Shown: positions 50,148-58,860 of the stretch, one piece after another | How positions within the stretch are numbered: position 1 is the stretch's first letter | Layout: every line of letters begins with the position of its first letter | From: Rhodococcus sp. RD6.2 | Lineage (GTDB): Bacteria > Actinomycetota > Actinomycetes > Mycobacteriales > Mycobacteriaceae | NCBI RefSeq assembly: GCF_001040705.1 | Contig: NZ_CVQP01000013.1 | Span: 1 to 64,000, forward strand | Direction: 5' to 3' | Length of the DNA stretch: 64,000 bases | Notes under the pieces: generated by a model | Told to the model about the DNA's origin: nothing | The model's database searches: none | Seen by the model: only the letters and a program-made list of their open reading frames with translations | Position numbers and translations under genes: made by a program

Positions 50148-50197
50148 AGCCTCCCCAACCCGGAGTTGCCCAGACAGACAGCGAGGTTCGGAAATGA
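50144..50197 (+). CDS. 17-codon ORF bridging two transfer genes
   Basis: ATG 50144 overlaps the stop of the VirB6-like gene (ATGA), and its TGA (50195-50197) overlaps the ATG of the next gene (ATGA at 50194). It probably relays ribosomes between the two, whether or not the peptide (MKPPQPGVAQTDSEVRK) matters. Confidence 0.5.
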   Translation: MKPPQPGVAQTDSEVRK

Positions 50198-51738
50198 CCA
50201 CGATCACGCCCGATGTACGCGCCAGGGAGACCTACACCCTCGGCCCGGCGCCCCGGAAGTCGTTCGCGTTCGGCCTCAACCTCTATGCCGCCATCTACGT
50301 GATCGTCTCGCTGCTCTTCGCGGTGCTGATCAGTCAGGTGGCGGGCGTGGGCGTCGCCCTCATCTGCGCCCTGGTCCTCGCCCTCTTCGGGCTTCCACTG
50401 ATCGCCCGATTCCAACGAAAGACGCTCTACCAGTGGGCGTCTCTGCTCATTGCCTGGCAGATTCTGACATCACGAGGAGAAAACGTGTACTTCTCAGGAC
50501 GGTTCTCTCGCGTTCCCGAAGGCACCAACAAGTTGCCCGGCGTGCTGTACGAGACCAAGCTCCACGAGGGCTGGGTCCAGCACCTTGCCCGCGACCGTTT
50601 CGGCGTCATCGAAATGCCCAAGACGCACCAGTACACGGTGGTGATCGAGTGCTATCCGCAGGGCAACGAGGCAATTGACCAGGACTCCGTGGACCTTGCG
50701 GTGTTCAACTGGGGCTCGGCCCTGAACTTCATCGCCATGAACGGCGACGTCGACGGCATCACCGTGGTCATCGAGAACGGGGTCGAGACCGGGCACCGGC
50801 TCTACCGCGAGGTGCGATCGCTGGCGCACAAGGACACGGACTTCGCCTACGGCGGCGACGGCATGTTCGGGGGCCAGCTACCCGCCGCGATGATGCTCGA
50901 GTCGGCCATGCATCTGACCAGCGGTGCGCCGCGCCTGTGGGCGCGGGTGTCGATCACCTTCCGCGCCACTGCCGGCCGACGTGGCAAAGACGAGGCCGGG
51001 GAGCAGATCAAGGAGATCGCTCGCCGTCTCGGCGGCGTCCTGACTGTCCTGAACGAGGCTCAGCTCAATCCGCGGCTGCTCGGGATGGACGAGATCGTCG
51101 CGCTGACCAAGCGGGCCTACTCCCCGGGCATGGTCGACGACCTCGAAGAGGCCGAGATCCAGGGCAGCGGACACGGACTCACCTGGGATGACGCCGGACC
51201 GATGGGACATGTCGCCTCGATGGGCAGCTACGCGCACGACGGGTGCGTCTCGACGACGTGGGAAATGGCGGAGCGCCCCAAGGCGGCGTTCACCGAGACG
51301 GTGCTGCGACCCCTGCTCGATCCCAGCCCCGACCTCGTTCGCAAGCGGGTTGCCCTCTGCTACCGGCCACACTCACCTGCGGATTCCGCCCGGATCATCG
51401 AGGACGACACCCGGTCGGCGCGATCAGGGATGAACCGGATCCGCCGCAATGGACCGACGTTCGAGGCCGAGCAGCGGATGGACACCGCACTCGAGCAGCG
51501 GGAGGACGAAGGCCGTGGTCACGGCCTGACCATGATCGGGGTACTGGTCACGGTGACCATGCCTGAAGGCGAGGACATTCCGAAGGCCGACGCCATCACG
51601 AAGGACCTTGGAGTCCGGTCCCGGCTTCGGCTCCAACGGATGTGGTTCACCCAGGACACGGCGTTCGCCGCCACCCTCGGTCTGGGTGTGCTCCTGCCCT
51701 CTCACACTGGCCGTGTCGGCGCGAAGCTGGGGGCGTGA
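50194..51738 (+). CDS. SCO6880-family T4SS protein
   Basis: 514 aa. Two adjacent membrane helices near residues 25-65 (LYAAIYVIVSLLFAVLISQV; ALICALVLALFGLPLI) followed by a large soluble domain (GVLYETKLHEGWVQHLARDR; LARVSITFRA-like RLWARVSITFRATAG). This is the SCO6880 arrangement, resembling a PrgI-like membrane part joined to a VirB4 N-terminal domain. It precedes the VirB4 ATPase, with which it probably forms one assembly. Confidence 0.85.
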   Translation: MTTITPDVRARETYTLGPAPRKSFAFGLNLYAAIYVIVSLLFAVLISQVAGVGVALICALVLALFGLPLIARFQRKTLYQWASLLIAWQILTSRGENVYFSGRFSRVPEGTNKLPGVLYETKLHEGWVQHLARDRFGVIEMPKTHQYTVVIECYPQGNEAIDQDSVDLAVFNWGSALNFIAMNGDVDGITVVIENGVETGHRLYREVRSLAHKDTDFAYGGDGMFGGQLPAAMMLESAMHLTSGAPRLWARVSITFRATAGRRGKDEAGEQIKEIARRLGGVLTVLNEAQLNPRLLGMDEIVALTKRAYSPGMVDDLEEAEIQGSGHGLTWDDAGPMGHVASMGSYAHDGCVSTTWEMAERPKAAFTETVLRPLLDPSPDLVRKRVALCYRPHSPADSARIIEDDTRSARSGMNRIRRNGPTFEAEQRMDTALEQREDEGRGHGLTMIGVLVTVTMPEGEDIPKADAITKDLGVRSRLRLQRMWFTQDTAFAATLGLGVLLPSHTGRVGAKLGA

Positions 51739-51739
51739 G

Positions 51740-53524
51740 ATGAAGGTGACTCAGCCGTGGCGCGAGCGCTCTGCGGATACATCCGCCGTGCGGTTCGCCG
51801 AGAGCCAGCGTTCAGCGACCCAGCGGGAACGGTGCGAGAGCCTCGACGAGAGCCCCGCGTTGCTCAGCGACGCTGAGCGCGCCGAGTTGACGGCAGCGAT
51901 GGAGACCGGGTCGTGGCTGACCCGACTGCGGGCGCAGATGCACCTGCATCGGGATGCCAAGGCACGGGGACAATCTGTCGGGTCCACTGCGCAGTCGGAG
52001 ACGTTGCGGAGCGATTCTCGTGGTCTCGCGGGGCGTGGTGGCGGAAAGGCCGGCCCGGTGCTGCCTCTGACGGAGTTCCGCGCTTCCACACTGCGGGTCG
52101 CCGGGTTCTGGCCGTTCCCGGTCGGCGCCGGCGCACCAATCGTCGGTGTCCCTGTTGGGCAGCACCTCTACACCGGTGCCCCGGTCTGCTTCGATCCGCT
52201 GTCGTGGATGACGCGAGCGAAATTCATCCAGCAGCCGTCGATGTTCCTCCTCGGACTGCCGGGGTTCGGTAAGTCCACGTTCTGCCGGAAGTTGATTCTG
52301 GGCCAGCTCTATGCCGGTGTGACCACACTGGTTCTCGGCGACATGCGGCCGGACTATCGTCGGCTCGCCGAGCTGGTGCGGGAGGACGTCGGTCCGGAGC
52401 GGGCGCAGATCATCGAGCTCGGTCGGGGCGGGCAGATCAATCCGCTCGACATGGGGCCTCTGGCACAGATCGTCCCGAAGCTCGATGCGGCGGGCACGGA
52501 GAAGGCGTCCCGAACCGCGGCGATCGTGCGTGCACGGATCGTCAACGACAGGCTTCGGCGTGTGGCGACGTTGCTGCAGTTGACTCGCGGGCAGAAGCAG
52601 ATCGACGACTTCGAGATCTCCGCGCTCCGAGCAGCAATCGACCTGCTCGACGAGCGGATGCACGTGGGTGAGCAGCCGATCCTCGCTGACCTCGAGGCAG
52701 TTCTCGAGGAGGATGCGCCGCGGATCCGCGATGCGTACAAGGCAGAGTCGTTCGAGGAGTATCTGAAGGAGTCCAAGCCCCTTCGCCGCACGATCCACGC
52801 GCTGATCGAGGGCGAGTTCGGGTCCGTGTTCAACGGGCAGACAACCGATCCGATCAACGTCGATGCGGCCATTGTCGACGTCGACGTGTCAGGAGTCGGC
52901 ACCACCGACCGCAAGCTCAAGGGCGCAGTCCTGCTGGTGTGCTGGGAGCATGGATTCGCCGCGACCGAGGCGGCCCACCTGCTCGCCGATGCTGGGTGCG
53001 GGCCCAAGCGCAACTTCATGGTCGTGCTGGATGAGATGTGGCAGGTGCTGCGCGCCGGCGTCGGGATGGTCGATCGGGTCGACGAGCTGACCCGTCTCAA
53101 CCGCGCCTGGGGCACGGTCCTGCTGATGTGCACGCACACCGTCAGTGACTTGCAGTCGCTCCCCAATCCGGAAGACGTGCAGACCGCGAAGGGCCTGATC
53201 GAGCGCGCGGCGGTCGTCGTCGTCGGCGCTCTTCCTCGCGCCGAGATGGCCCGCATGGCAGATACGGTGCGGTTCACCGACACCGAGGTCGCGGACATCA
53301 CGAGCTGGTCGTCGCCACCGGCGCTGACTGGCGAGGTCGGGTCGAGGATGGCGCCGCCCGGGCAGGGCAAGTTCATCATCAAGATCGGCGAGTCGGGTGC
53401 ACCCGGGATCCCAGTGAAGACCGTGTTGATGCCCTCCGAGATCGAGTCCGGCGTTCACGACACGAACTACCGCTACGAGTACGCGGAGGCGGATCTCGAC
53501 GCGGTGGAACGGGCGGTGGCGTGA
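51740..53524 (+). CDS. virB4: VirB4-like conjugation ATPase
   Basis: 594 aa. Walker A GLPGFGKST near residue 172, Walker B FMVVLDEMWQ near 425, and a TrwB/VirB4-type C terminus (GTVLLMCTHTVSDL). Family role: powers pilus assembly and substrate transfer at the inner-membrane base. It is shorter than classical VirB4 because the N-terminal domain appears to be supplied by the SCO6880-like protein. Confidence 0.9.
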   Translation: MKVTQPWRERSADTSAVRFAESQRSATQRERCESLDESPALLSDAERAELTAAMETGSWLTRLRAQMHLHRDAKARGQSVGSTAQSETLRSDSRGLAGRGGGKAGPVLPLTEFRASTLRVAGFWPFPVGAGAPIVGVPVGQHLYTGAPVCFDPLSWMTRAKFIQQPSMFLLGLPGFGKSTFCRKLILGQLYAGVTTLVLGDMRPDYRRLAELVREDVGPERAQIIELGRGGQINPLDMGPLAQIVPKLDAAGTEKASRTAAIVRARIVNDRLRRVATLLQLTRGQKQIDDFEISALRAAIDLLDERMHVGEQPILADLEAVLEEDAPRIRDAYKAESFEEYLKESKPLRRTIHALIEGEFGSVFNGQTTDPINVDAAIVDVDVSGVGTTDRKLKGAVLLVCWEHGFAATEAAHLLADAGCGPKRNFMVVLDEMWQVLRAGVGMVDRVDELTRLNRAWGTVLLMCTHTVSDLQSLPNPEDVQTAKGLIERAAVVVVGALPRAEMARMADTVRFTDTEVADITSWSSPPALTGEVGSRMAPPGQGKFIIKIGESGAPGIPVKTVLMPSEIESGVHDTNYRYEYAEADLDAVERAVA

Positions 53525-53790
53525 TGCGGCGCCGGTACACGCCCGAGTTCCGTGAGCGGTGCGTCGAGCAGGTTCGGCAGCGGATGGAGGGAACACCGTC
53601 GAGGGAGTCTGCTGTGGTCGCCGTCGCCGCTGCGTTGGAGATCCCGGTGACCTCGTTGCGCAACTGGGTGCGCGCCACGATGGGGCCGGCCCGAGGTGAC
53701 GACGGGGCGTCGGCCCGGACGGTATGGCAACTGCGACAGCAGGTCGAGGTGCTGCGGGCGATGAACCGCGGGATGAGTGGGGCCGAATAG
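53521..53790 (+). CDS. IS3 OrfA-like HTH protein inside the transfer operon
   Basis: 89 aa, GTG start overlapping the virB4 stop (GTGA) and a stop overlapping the next gene by one base (TAGTG). The product (RRRYTPEFRERCVEQV; VAVAAALEIPVTSLRNWVRA; WQLRQQVEVLRAMN) is a complete OrfA-type transposase DNA-binding domain plus leucine zipper. No OrfB, no IS ends, no frameshift site follow. It looks domesticated as a regulator or DNA-binding part. Confidence 0.75.
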   Translation: MMRRRYTPEFRERCVEQVRQRMEGTPSRESAVVAVAAALEIPVTSLRNWVRATMGPARGDDGASARTVWQLRQQVEVLRAMNRGMSGAE

Positions 53791-55400
53791 TGTCGGCGAG
53801 GATCACCTTTGGTGCGGCCCTGACGGCATTTCTGATGGTCGTGATGCTGGTCGTGGTCATCTTCATGCCGTCGGACCCGGACGAGGACTGCTCCGTGCCG
53901 TCGGGCTCGCAGCCAGGGGCGATCCTCCCCGCTGGAACGAAGGTCAAGCCGATGAAGGCCGGAACCTACCAACTGACATCGGGTTTCGGTGAGCGGTGGG
54001 GAAGTATGCACCAGGGCCAGGACCTGGCCGGGCCGGTCGACACCCCGATCTATGCCACGGCCGACGGCGTCGTCGTCGAGGCCGGCCCGGCGCGCGGGTT
54101 CGGGATGTGGATCGTGGTCGACCACAACATCGACGGCCGCGTGTACTCCTCGGTCTACGGCCACATGAATGACGGCGGAGTCCTGGTGAAGAAGGGTGAC
54201 CAGGTCCGTGCCGGGCAGCACATCGCGAACGAGGGCTACAACGGCGAGGTGTCACCACCGGGGCCCGGCGGTGCTCACCTGCACTTCGAGATCTGGGAAG
54301 GTGGCCGATCCGGCGGTACGGCGATCGACCCTGCCCCGTGGCTGTCGGAGTCGGTCGAGCCTGATGGCTCGTCGGCGAGTCCGGTTGGTCCGCGCCCGAA
54401 CACGGCAGAGCTCGCGCAGGGCACGGGCGAAATGGCTGCGATCCCGGCGTCGGTCGGTTCCGAGGCCAATTGGCAGGTCGACACTGTTCGCGTCGCTCGC
54501 GCGGTTCATGCCAAGTTCCCCGAGATCCAGACCATCGGCGGTTGGCGTCCCCGCGACGACTTTCCCGACCACCCCTCTGGGCGTGCCGCGGACATCATGA
54601 TTCCCAACTACGACACCGGCGCCGGCAAGGAACTTGGAGACCGAGTCGCCCAGTACGTCATGGCGAACAAGGATGCCTTCAACGTCGAGTACATCATCTG
54701 GCGACAGCAGTACATCCCGGCCGAGGGCACATCGAACGTCATGGAGGATCGCGGCGGGCCTACGGCGAACCACTACGACCATGTGCACGTCACCACCAGA
54801 GGCGGCGGAATGCCGAGCGGATCCAGTGTTTTCGGGTCAGCACCTGGAGGTATCGCGGGCAATGCGATTCCTGTTCCCTGCGGGACCGGGTTCGTCATCG
54901 ACGGCGGCGACGTCATCAAGGCGGGTGTCATTCCGCCGGAGTTCGAGCCGTGGGTGAACAAGGCGGGTTCGATGTGCCCGCAGATCAAGCCGGCGTTGGT
55001 CGCCGGGTTGCTCAAGCAGGAAGCTGGTTTCCGGGTGGACTTGGTCAGCCCGGACGGAGCTCGGGGACCGGCGCAGTTCATGCCTGGCACGTGGCCGACG
55101 TACGGCAGGGACGACGACGGGAACGGACAGGTCAGCCCGACCGACATCGGTGACGCAGTGATGGCATCGGGCCGGTACCTGTGCGAGATCGCCGGCCAGG
55201 TCGATGCTGGTGTCTCCGCCGGGTCGATCACGGCGCCGCGAGGACCTGTGGAGCTGTACCTCGCCGGCTACAACGCGGGATTCGGCGCTGTCCAGCGATC
55301 AGGGGGGTTCCCCACGGGCAGCCCTGATTACGAAATTCAGACCCGGCCGTACGCCGACAAGATTCAGGCGTACGCACGCGAGTTCGAGATGGCAGCGTAG
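53790..55400 (+). CDS. bifunctional wall hydrolase: M23 peptidase and SLT transglycosylase (VirB1-like)
   Basis: 536 aa from GTG 53790. N-terminal membrane helix (FGAALTAFLMVVMLVVVIF). LytM/M23 domain in residues 60-190 with zinc ligands in MHQGQDLAG and GAHLHFEIW. Middle region (GGWRPRDDFPDHPSGRAADI; YDHVHVT) resembles ARB-type domains. C-terminal lytic transglycosylase: catalytic Glu in AGLLKQEAGF, GPAQFMPGTW, YLAGYNAGFG. It would open peptidoglycan for the transfer channel. Confidence 0.85.
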   Translation: MSARITFGAALTAFLMVVMLVVVIFMPSDPDEDCSVPSGSQPGAILPAGTKVKPMKAGTYQLTSGFGERWGSMHQGQDLAGPVDTPIYATADGVVVEAGPARGFGMWIVVDHNIDGRVYSSVYGHMNDGGVLVKKGDQVRAGQHIANEGYNGEVSPPGPGGAHLHFEIWEGGRSGGTAIDPAPWLSESVEPDGSSASPVGPRPNTAELAQGTGEMAAIPASVGSEANWQVDTVRVARAVHAKFPEIQTIGGWRPRDDFPDHPSGRAADIMIPNYDTGAGKELGDRVAQYVMANKDAFNVEYIIWRQQYIPAEGTSNVMEDRGGPTANHYDHVHVTTRGGGMPSGSSVFGSAPGGIAGNAIPVPCGTGFVIDGGDVIKAGVIPPEFEPWVNKAGSMCPQIKPALVAGLLKQEAGFRVDLVSPDGARGPAQFMPGTWPTYGRDDDGNGQVSPTDIGDAVMASGRYLCEIAGQVDAGVSAGSITAPRGPVELYLAGYNAGFGAVQRSGGFPTGSPDYEIQTRPYADKIQAYAREFEMAA

Positions 55401-55408
55401 GAGTGCAG

Positions 55409-55969
55409 GTGAAGACAACCAATCGAGTGATCATCGGGGCCGTCGTAGCGGGAGCGATCGCGCTGGTCGCGCTGGTCGTCACCGTTGTCCTGAACCTCAA
55501 CGGCGGGGACAGCATCCTCGAGGGTGCCGGTACCGATGCCCATGTCCTCATCGACGAGGAATCCGACGCCATCGAGCCTGACGCTGTTGCGCAGCGTGCG
55601 CTTGCAGCGATCTTCACGTGGCAGCCGACCGTCGATGAATCGCCGGGATCTGCGATGCAACGTGCAGAGGAGTGGCTTACCGGCCGCCTGGCGGAGTCCG
55701 CTGGTGCACCGCGTGACCCGAATGTTCGACTGCCTGCCCAGTGGTCGGGGTGGCAGTCGTCCAAGGACATCGTGTCGGCGACCGCCGCACCTCAGGAAGC
55801 AGTCGTCCGGACCGACACGAAGGCGATCATCCCGGTAACCGTCACGCAGACCGTGCTGCACACCGACGGGAGCTCCACGCCGTACACGACCAACACCGTC
55901 CGCGCCGTCATGGTTCAGACGCCAGACGGTTGGAAGCTGAGCGAGTTTTCGCTCATGCCAAGCAGATAG
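55409..55969 (+). CDS. VirB8/Mce-associated-like single-pass membrane protein
   Basis: 186 aa from GTG 55409 (GGAG upstream). One N-terminal helix (VIIGAVVAGAIALVALVVTVVL) and an outer NTF2-like domain (AVAQRALAAIFTWQP; TVTQTVLHTDGSSTPYT; WKLSEFSLMP). Such proteins are scaffold parts of conjugation channels. Confidence 0.7.
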   Translation: MKTTNRVIIGAVVAGAIALVALVVTVVLNLNGGDSILEGAGTDAHVLIDEESDAIEPDAVAQRALAAIFTWQPTVDESPGSAMQRAEEWLTGRLAESAGAPRDPNVRLPAQWSGWQSSKDIVSATAAPQEAVVRTDTKAIIPVTVTQTVLHTDGSSTPYTTNTVRAVMVQTPDGWKLSEFSLMPSR

Positions 55970-56093
55970 GCGAGCTCTGGTGTCACCGGCTCGGTATAGG
56001 TTCATCCACGAGGCAGGACATGAGGTCCAGCCCAGCCCCCGGCAGGGGATCCCCACATGGAGGTGATTTCTGTGTACCCAGAATCTGCCCTTT

Positions 56094-56110
56094 GGAGCCG
56101 TTTCGGCTCC
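56094..56110 (+). terminator. small hairpin in the gap before the 56185 gene
   Basis: GGAGCCG and CGGCTCC around TTT. The gap 55970-56184 is the longest in the operon and may hold an internal promoter or terminator; nothing more is clear. Confidence 0.4.
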
Positions 56111-56184
56111 GGTGCACCGAACGTTGAGCAGCGTTCGTGCGCCGCGGTTCAGCAGTTTCCGACAACAACTTCAGGGGGGCGGTA

Positions 56185-56874
56185 ATGCCAGGTAGGAAGC
56201 GCGGCACTGCGGGCGTGCACGACTGGGAGAAGGCGAAGGCTGCCGTCCTCGAACACCGCGACACGCTCGCGGCGTTCGAGGACCATGCGTCGATCTACGC
56301 GTGGGCGAAGGAGAACGGGTTCGCCACGAAGTCGTTGTTCCCGAAGCTCAAGATCGAGCTGCACAAACAACTCGATGTGGACTACGAGGCCATGCGAGAA
56401 GCGGCGTACGCGTTGCGCCGGGAGCAGATCGCGGCAGCCGCAGCGGACGGGCCGCTGATCGAGATCTACACCGCCGCCGATGGTCAGGGCAGTTTCGCGG
56501 TGTGCGGGCCGGACGGCGCCGTTGTGGCCTATGGGAGCTTCCACTCGGACGATCGCGTCTTCATCGAGGGCGACCAGACCTCGGCTGACCTGTCGACCGC
56601 CGAGTTCGCGGTGTTCATTGCAGGCCAAGCTCGCGAAGAACTCGACGTCGAGGCGGTTCGATTGAGGCTGCACGTACTCAATCACGAAGTCTCTGCAGAC
56701 GATCCGGTGCTCGCGCGGGCGGCCATGCGTGCGCGAGTCGATCTGTCCATCGAAGTCAGCCACAGCAATGCCGCCCTCGAGTGGACGCAGGAACCGGGCT
56801 ACAAGCAGTGGCGCGAAACGAACCTGGTGACGTTGGTCGTCACCGAGGAGATGGCTACCGGAGGCGGTCAGTGA
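56185..56874 (+). CDS. hypothetical protein preceding VirD4
   Basis: 229 aa from ATG 56185 (AGGGGGGCGG upstream). N-terminal helical, basic part (WEKAKAAVLEHRDTLAAFED; YAWAKENGFATKSLFPKLKIEL) and a C-terminal alpha/beta domain (EIYTAADGQGSFAVCGPDGA; DRVFIEGDQTSADLSTAEF) that reads like an RNase H-like fold or reverse-transcriptase-associated nuclease. It overlaps the coupling-protein gene, so it may deliver or process DNA for transfer. Family not certain. Confidence 0.6.
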   Translation: MPGRKRGTAGVHDWEKAKAAVLEHRDTLAAFEDHASIYAWAKENGFATKSLFPKLKIELHKQLDVDYEAMREAAYALRREQIAAAAADGPLIEIYTAADGQGSFAVCGPDGAVVAYGSFHSDDRVFIEGDQTSADLSTAEFAVFIAGQAREELDVEAVRLRLHVLNHEVSADDPVLARAAMRARVDLSIEVSHSNAALEWTQEPGYKQWRETNLVTLVVTEEMATGGGQ

Positions 56875-58817
56875 TGGCAAGGAGTCGGCGGAGCGGCAGT
56901 GGGGGAGCCGGATCCGGGAGCTTCGAGCTGGCGGCGCTCGCCTCCGTGTTCGTTCTCGCTGTCGGGGTGTACGGAACGTGGTGGCTGGGCGCGACCCTTG
57001 CGGGCCTCGACACGAGCGGTCACCCAGTCGCCGTGGCCGCCGAGATCGCGACCGGGAAGCGCCCTTGGCCGGTCCAATCGACCGTGATCGCGGCGCTCTT
57101 GGTCCTGATCGTGGTCGGCAGCGGCATGGCCATCGCAGCCAGATGGGCGCGGGGCCGGTCCGAGGTGGACTCGGCCGCACGGACGATGGTCGACCCGAGC
57201 CGCCTCAAAGGCGTGTCCCGCAGTGAGTCCCAGCGGCTCGTTCCCCAGTTCGACAAGGACGATCCGCGGTCGTGGGGCATTCCCCTCGGCTGCACGGTCC
57301 GCGGAGACCGGCCCGTGTACCTGTCCTGGGAGAACCCGATGGTGGCGCTGGCCGGCACCCGAATGGGCAAGACCGTCGCCCTCGCGGTCCCGGCCGTCCT
57401 CGCGGCACCGGGAGCGGTGATCGTCACGACGAACAAGCCGGACCTGTACCCGCTGACACGTGGCGCCCGTGAACGGTTCGGCGAGGTGTGGGTCTTCGAC
57501 CTGCAGGGCGTGACCGGCAGCCCGCAGATGAACTTCTGGTGGAACCCGCTGCGCGGCATCGACCGGGTGTCGTCGGCCCGAAAGCTCGCGTCGTTCTTCG
57601 TCTCGGCGGCCACGCAGAAGGGCGCACGGGCCGATGCGTACTTCGACGGCGAGGCGCAGGACACCCTCGCCCTGTACTGCCTCGCCGCGGCGCTCGCGGG
57701 CGGCGACCTGGTGCACGTCGCGACGTGGCTGGGCGAGGACCAGAGCGAGATCCCGGCGCAGATCCTTGAGGCGTACGGGAAGGACCGCGCGGCCGAGAGC
57801 GTCCGGGAGAAGCAGAATCTGACCGAGCGGCAGCGAGACGGCATCTTCGGTATGGCCCGGCGGTACCTCAGTGTGCTGTCGGACGACGAGTACGCCGCGG
57901 CGGTTACTCCGCCGGCCAGAGCGGTGATCGCGGTCGACGCCACCGTTCCCGGGCAACGTCCGCAGGTGTACGTGCACTACGACGTCGTCACCCACGATCG
58001 GCCCGAGCTGGACCCGGTCGCGTTCGCGGCGGGCACCGACACCCTCTACGCGCTGTCGATGGAAGGTCCGGACTCGGCCGCCGCACTCACCACCGCGCTC
58101 GTCGGGCAGATCTTCGATGCTGCAACCGCCCTGGGTGCGCAGACCCCGGCCCGGACGTACGACCAGCCCACCAGACTCCCGGAGTGGGTACCGCCGCGCT
58201 TCCGTCCGACCGCCAAGTCGAGCGGGGGACGCCTCGAGGTTCCGCTGGTCGCGGTCCTCGACGAGGCCACCAACACGGTCCGGCTGGGCGCGTTGCCGGA
58301 CCAGTACAGCCATTTCGGTGGCCGCGGCATCATCCCGATCGCGATCCTCCAGAATCCGCAGCAGGGCACACGGATGTGGGGGCAGGAAGAGTTCGACGGC
58401 ATGATCGCCGGCGCGGTGCACTTCTACGGCGGCAACGTCAAAGACCGCAAGTACCTGTCGGATCTGTCGGAGCAGATCGGTCGGCACGAGGTGCCGACGA
58501 CCACCCGCAGCAGCGGCCGCGGCGGTGGCAGCACCTCGCGGGGCTGGCAGGAGCGCCCGATCCTGTCGGTCGACGACCTCGCCGCCCTGCCGAAGGACCG
58601 GGCGATCGTCTCGTTCCCCGGAAACCGCCCGGTCCTGGTGAAGAAGGCGTGGTGGTGGGAGGCCGACTACGCCGACGAGGTCCGTGACTCCATCCGCCGC
58701 TACAGCAGCAGCCCCGAGCTGGCCGACCGCCTCCTCGCGGGAGGAGAAGCCGACGAGGAAGTCGACGAGGAGTACATCGAGCCCGACTCGATCAGCGACT
58801 CCAAGGCCTTCATGTAG
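56874..58817 (+). CDS. virD4: VirD4/TraG-like type IV coupling protein
   Basis: 647 aa. Two N-terminal membrane helices, Walker A GTRMGKTVAL near residue 160, VTTNKPDLYPLTR, and Walker B VPLVAVLDEATNTV near residue 455. A RIIPIAILQNPQQG-like sensor motif and an acidic C-terminal tail follow. It links the relaxosome to the channel and pumps DNA. Start ATG 56874; GTG 56871 is possible. Confidence 0.9.
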   Translation: MARSRRSGSGGAGSGSFELAALASVFVLAVGVYGTWWLGATLAGLDTSGHPVAVAAEIATGKRPWPVQSTVIAALLVLIVVGSGMAIAARWARGRSEVDSAARTMVDPSRLKGVSRSESQRLVPQFDKDDPRSWGIPLGCTVRGDRPVYLSWENPMVALAGTRMGKTVALAVPAVLAAPGAVIVTTNKPDLYPLTRGARERFGEVWVFDLQGVTGSPQMNFWWNPLRGIDRVSSARKLASFFVSAATQKGARADAYFDGEAQDTLALYCLAAALAGGDLVHVATWLGEDQSEIPAQILEAYGKDRAAESVREKQNLTERQRDGIFGMARRYLSVLSDDEYAAAVTPPARAVIAVDATVPGQRPQVYVHYDVVTHDRPELDPVAFAAGTDTLYALSMEGPDSAAALTTALVGQIFDAATALGAQTPARTYDQPTRLPEWVPPRFRPTAKSSGGRLEVPLVAVLDEATNTVRLGALPDQYSHFGGRGIIPIAILQNPQQGTRMWGQEEFDGMIAGAVHFYGGNVKDRKYLSDLSEQIGRHEVPTTTRSSGRGGGSTSRGWQERPILSVDDLAALPKDRAIVSFPGNRPVLVKKAWWWEADYADEVRDSIRRYSSSPELADRLLAGGEADEEVDEEYIEPDSISDSKAFM

Positions 58818-58860
58818 CCGGTCCGCCGACCCGAAATCTGTTCGACGCAAGGAGAACGAC

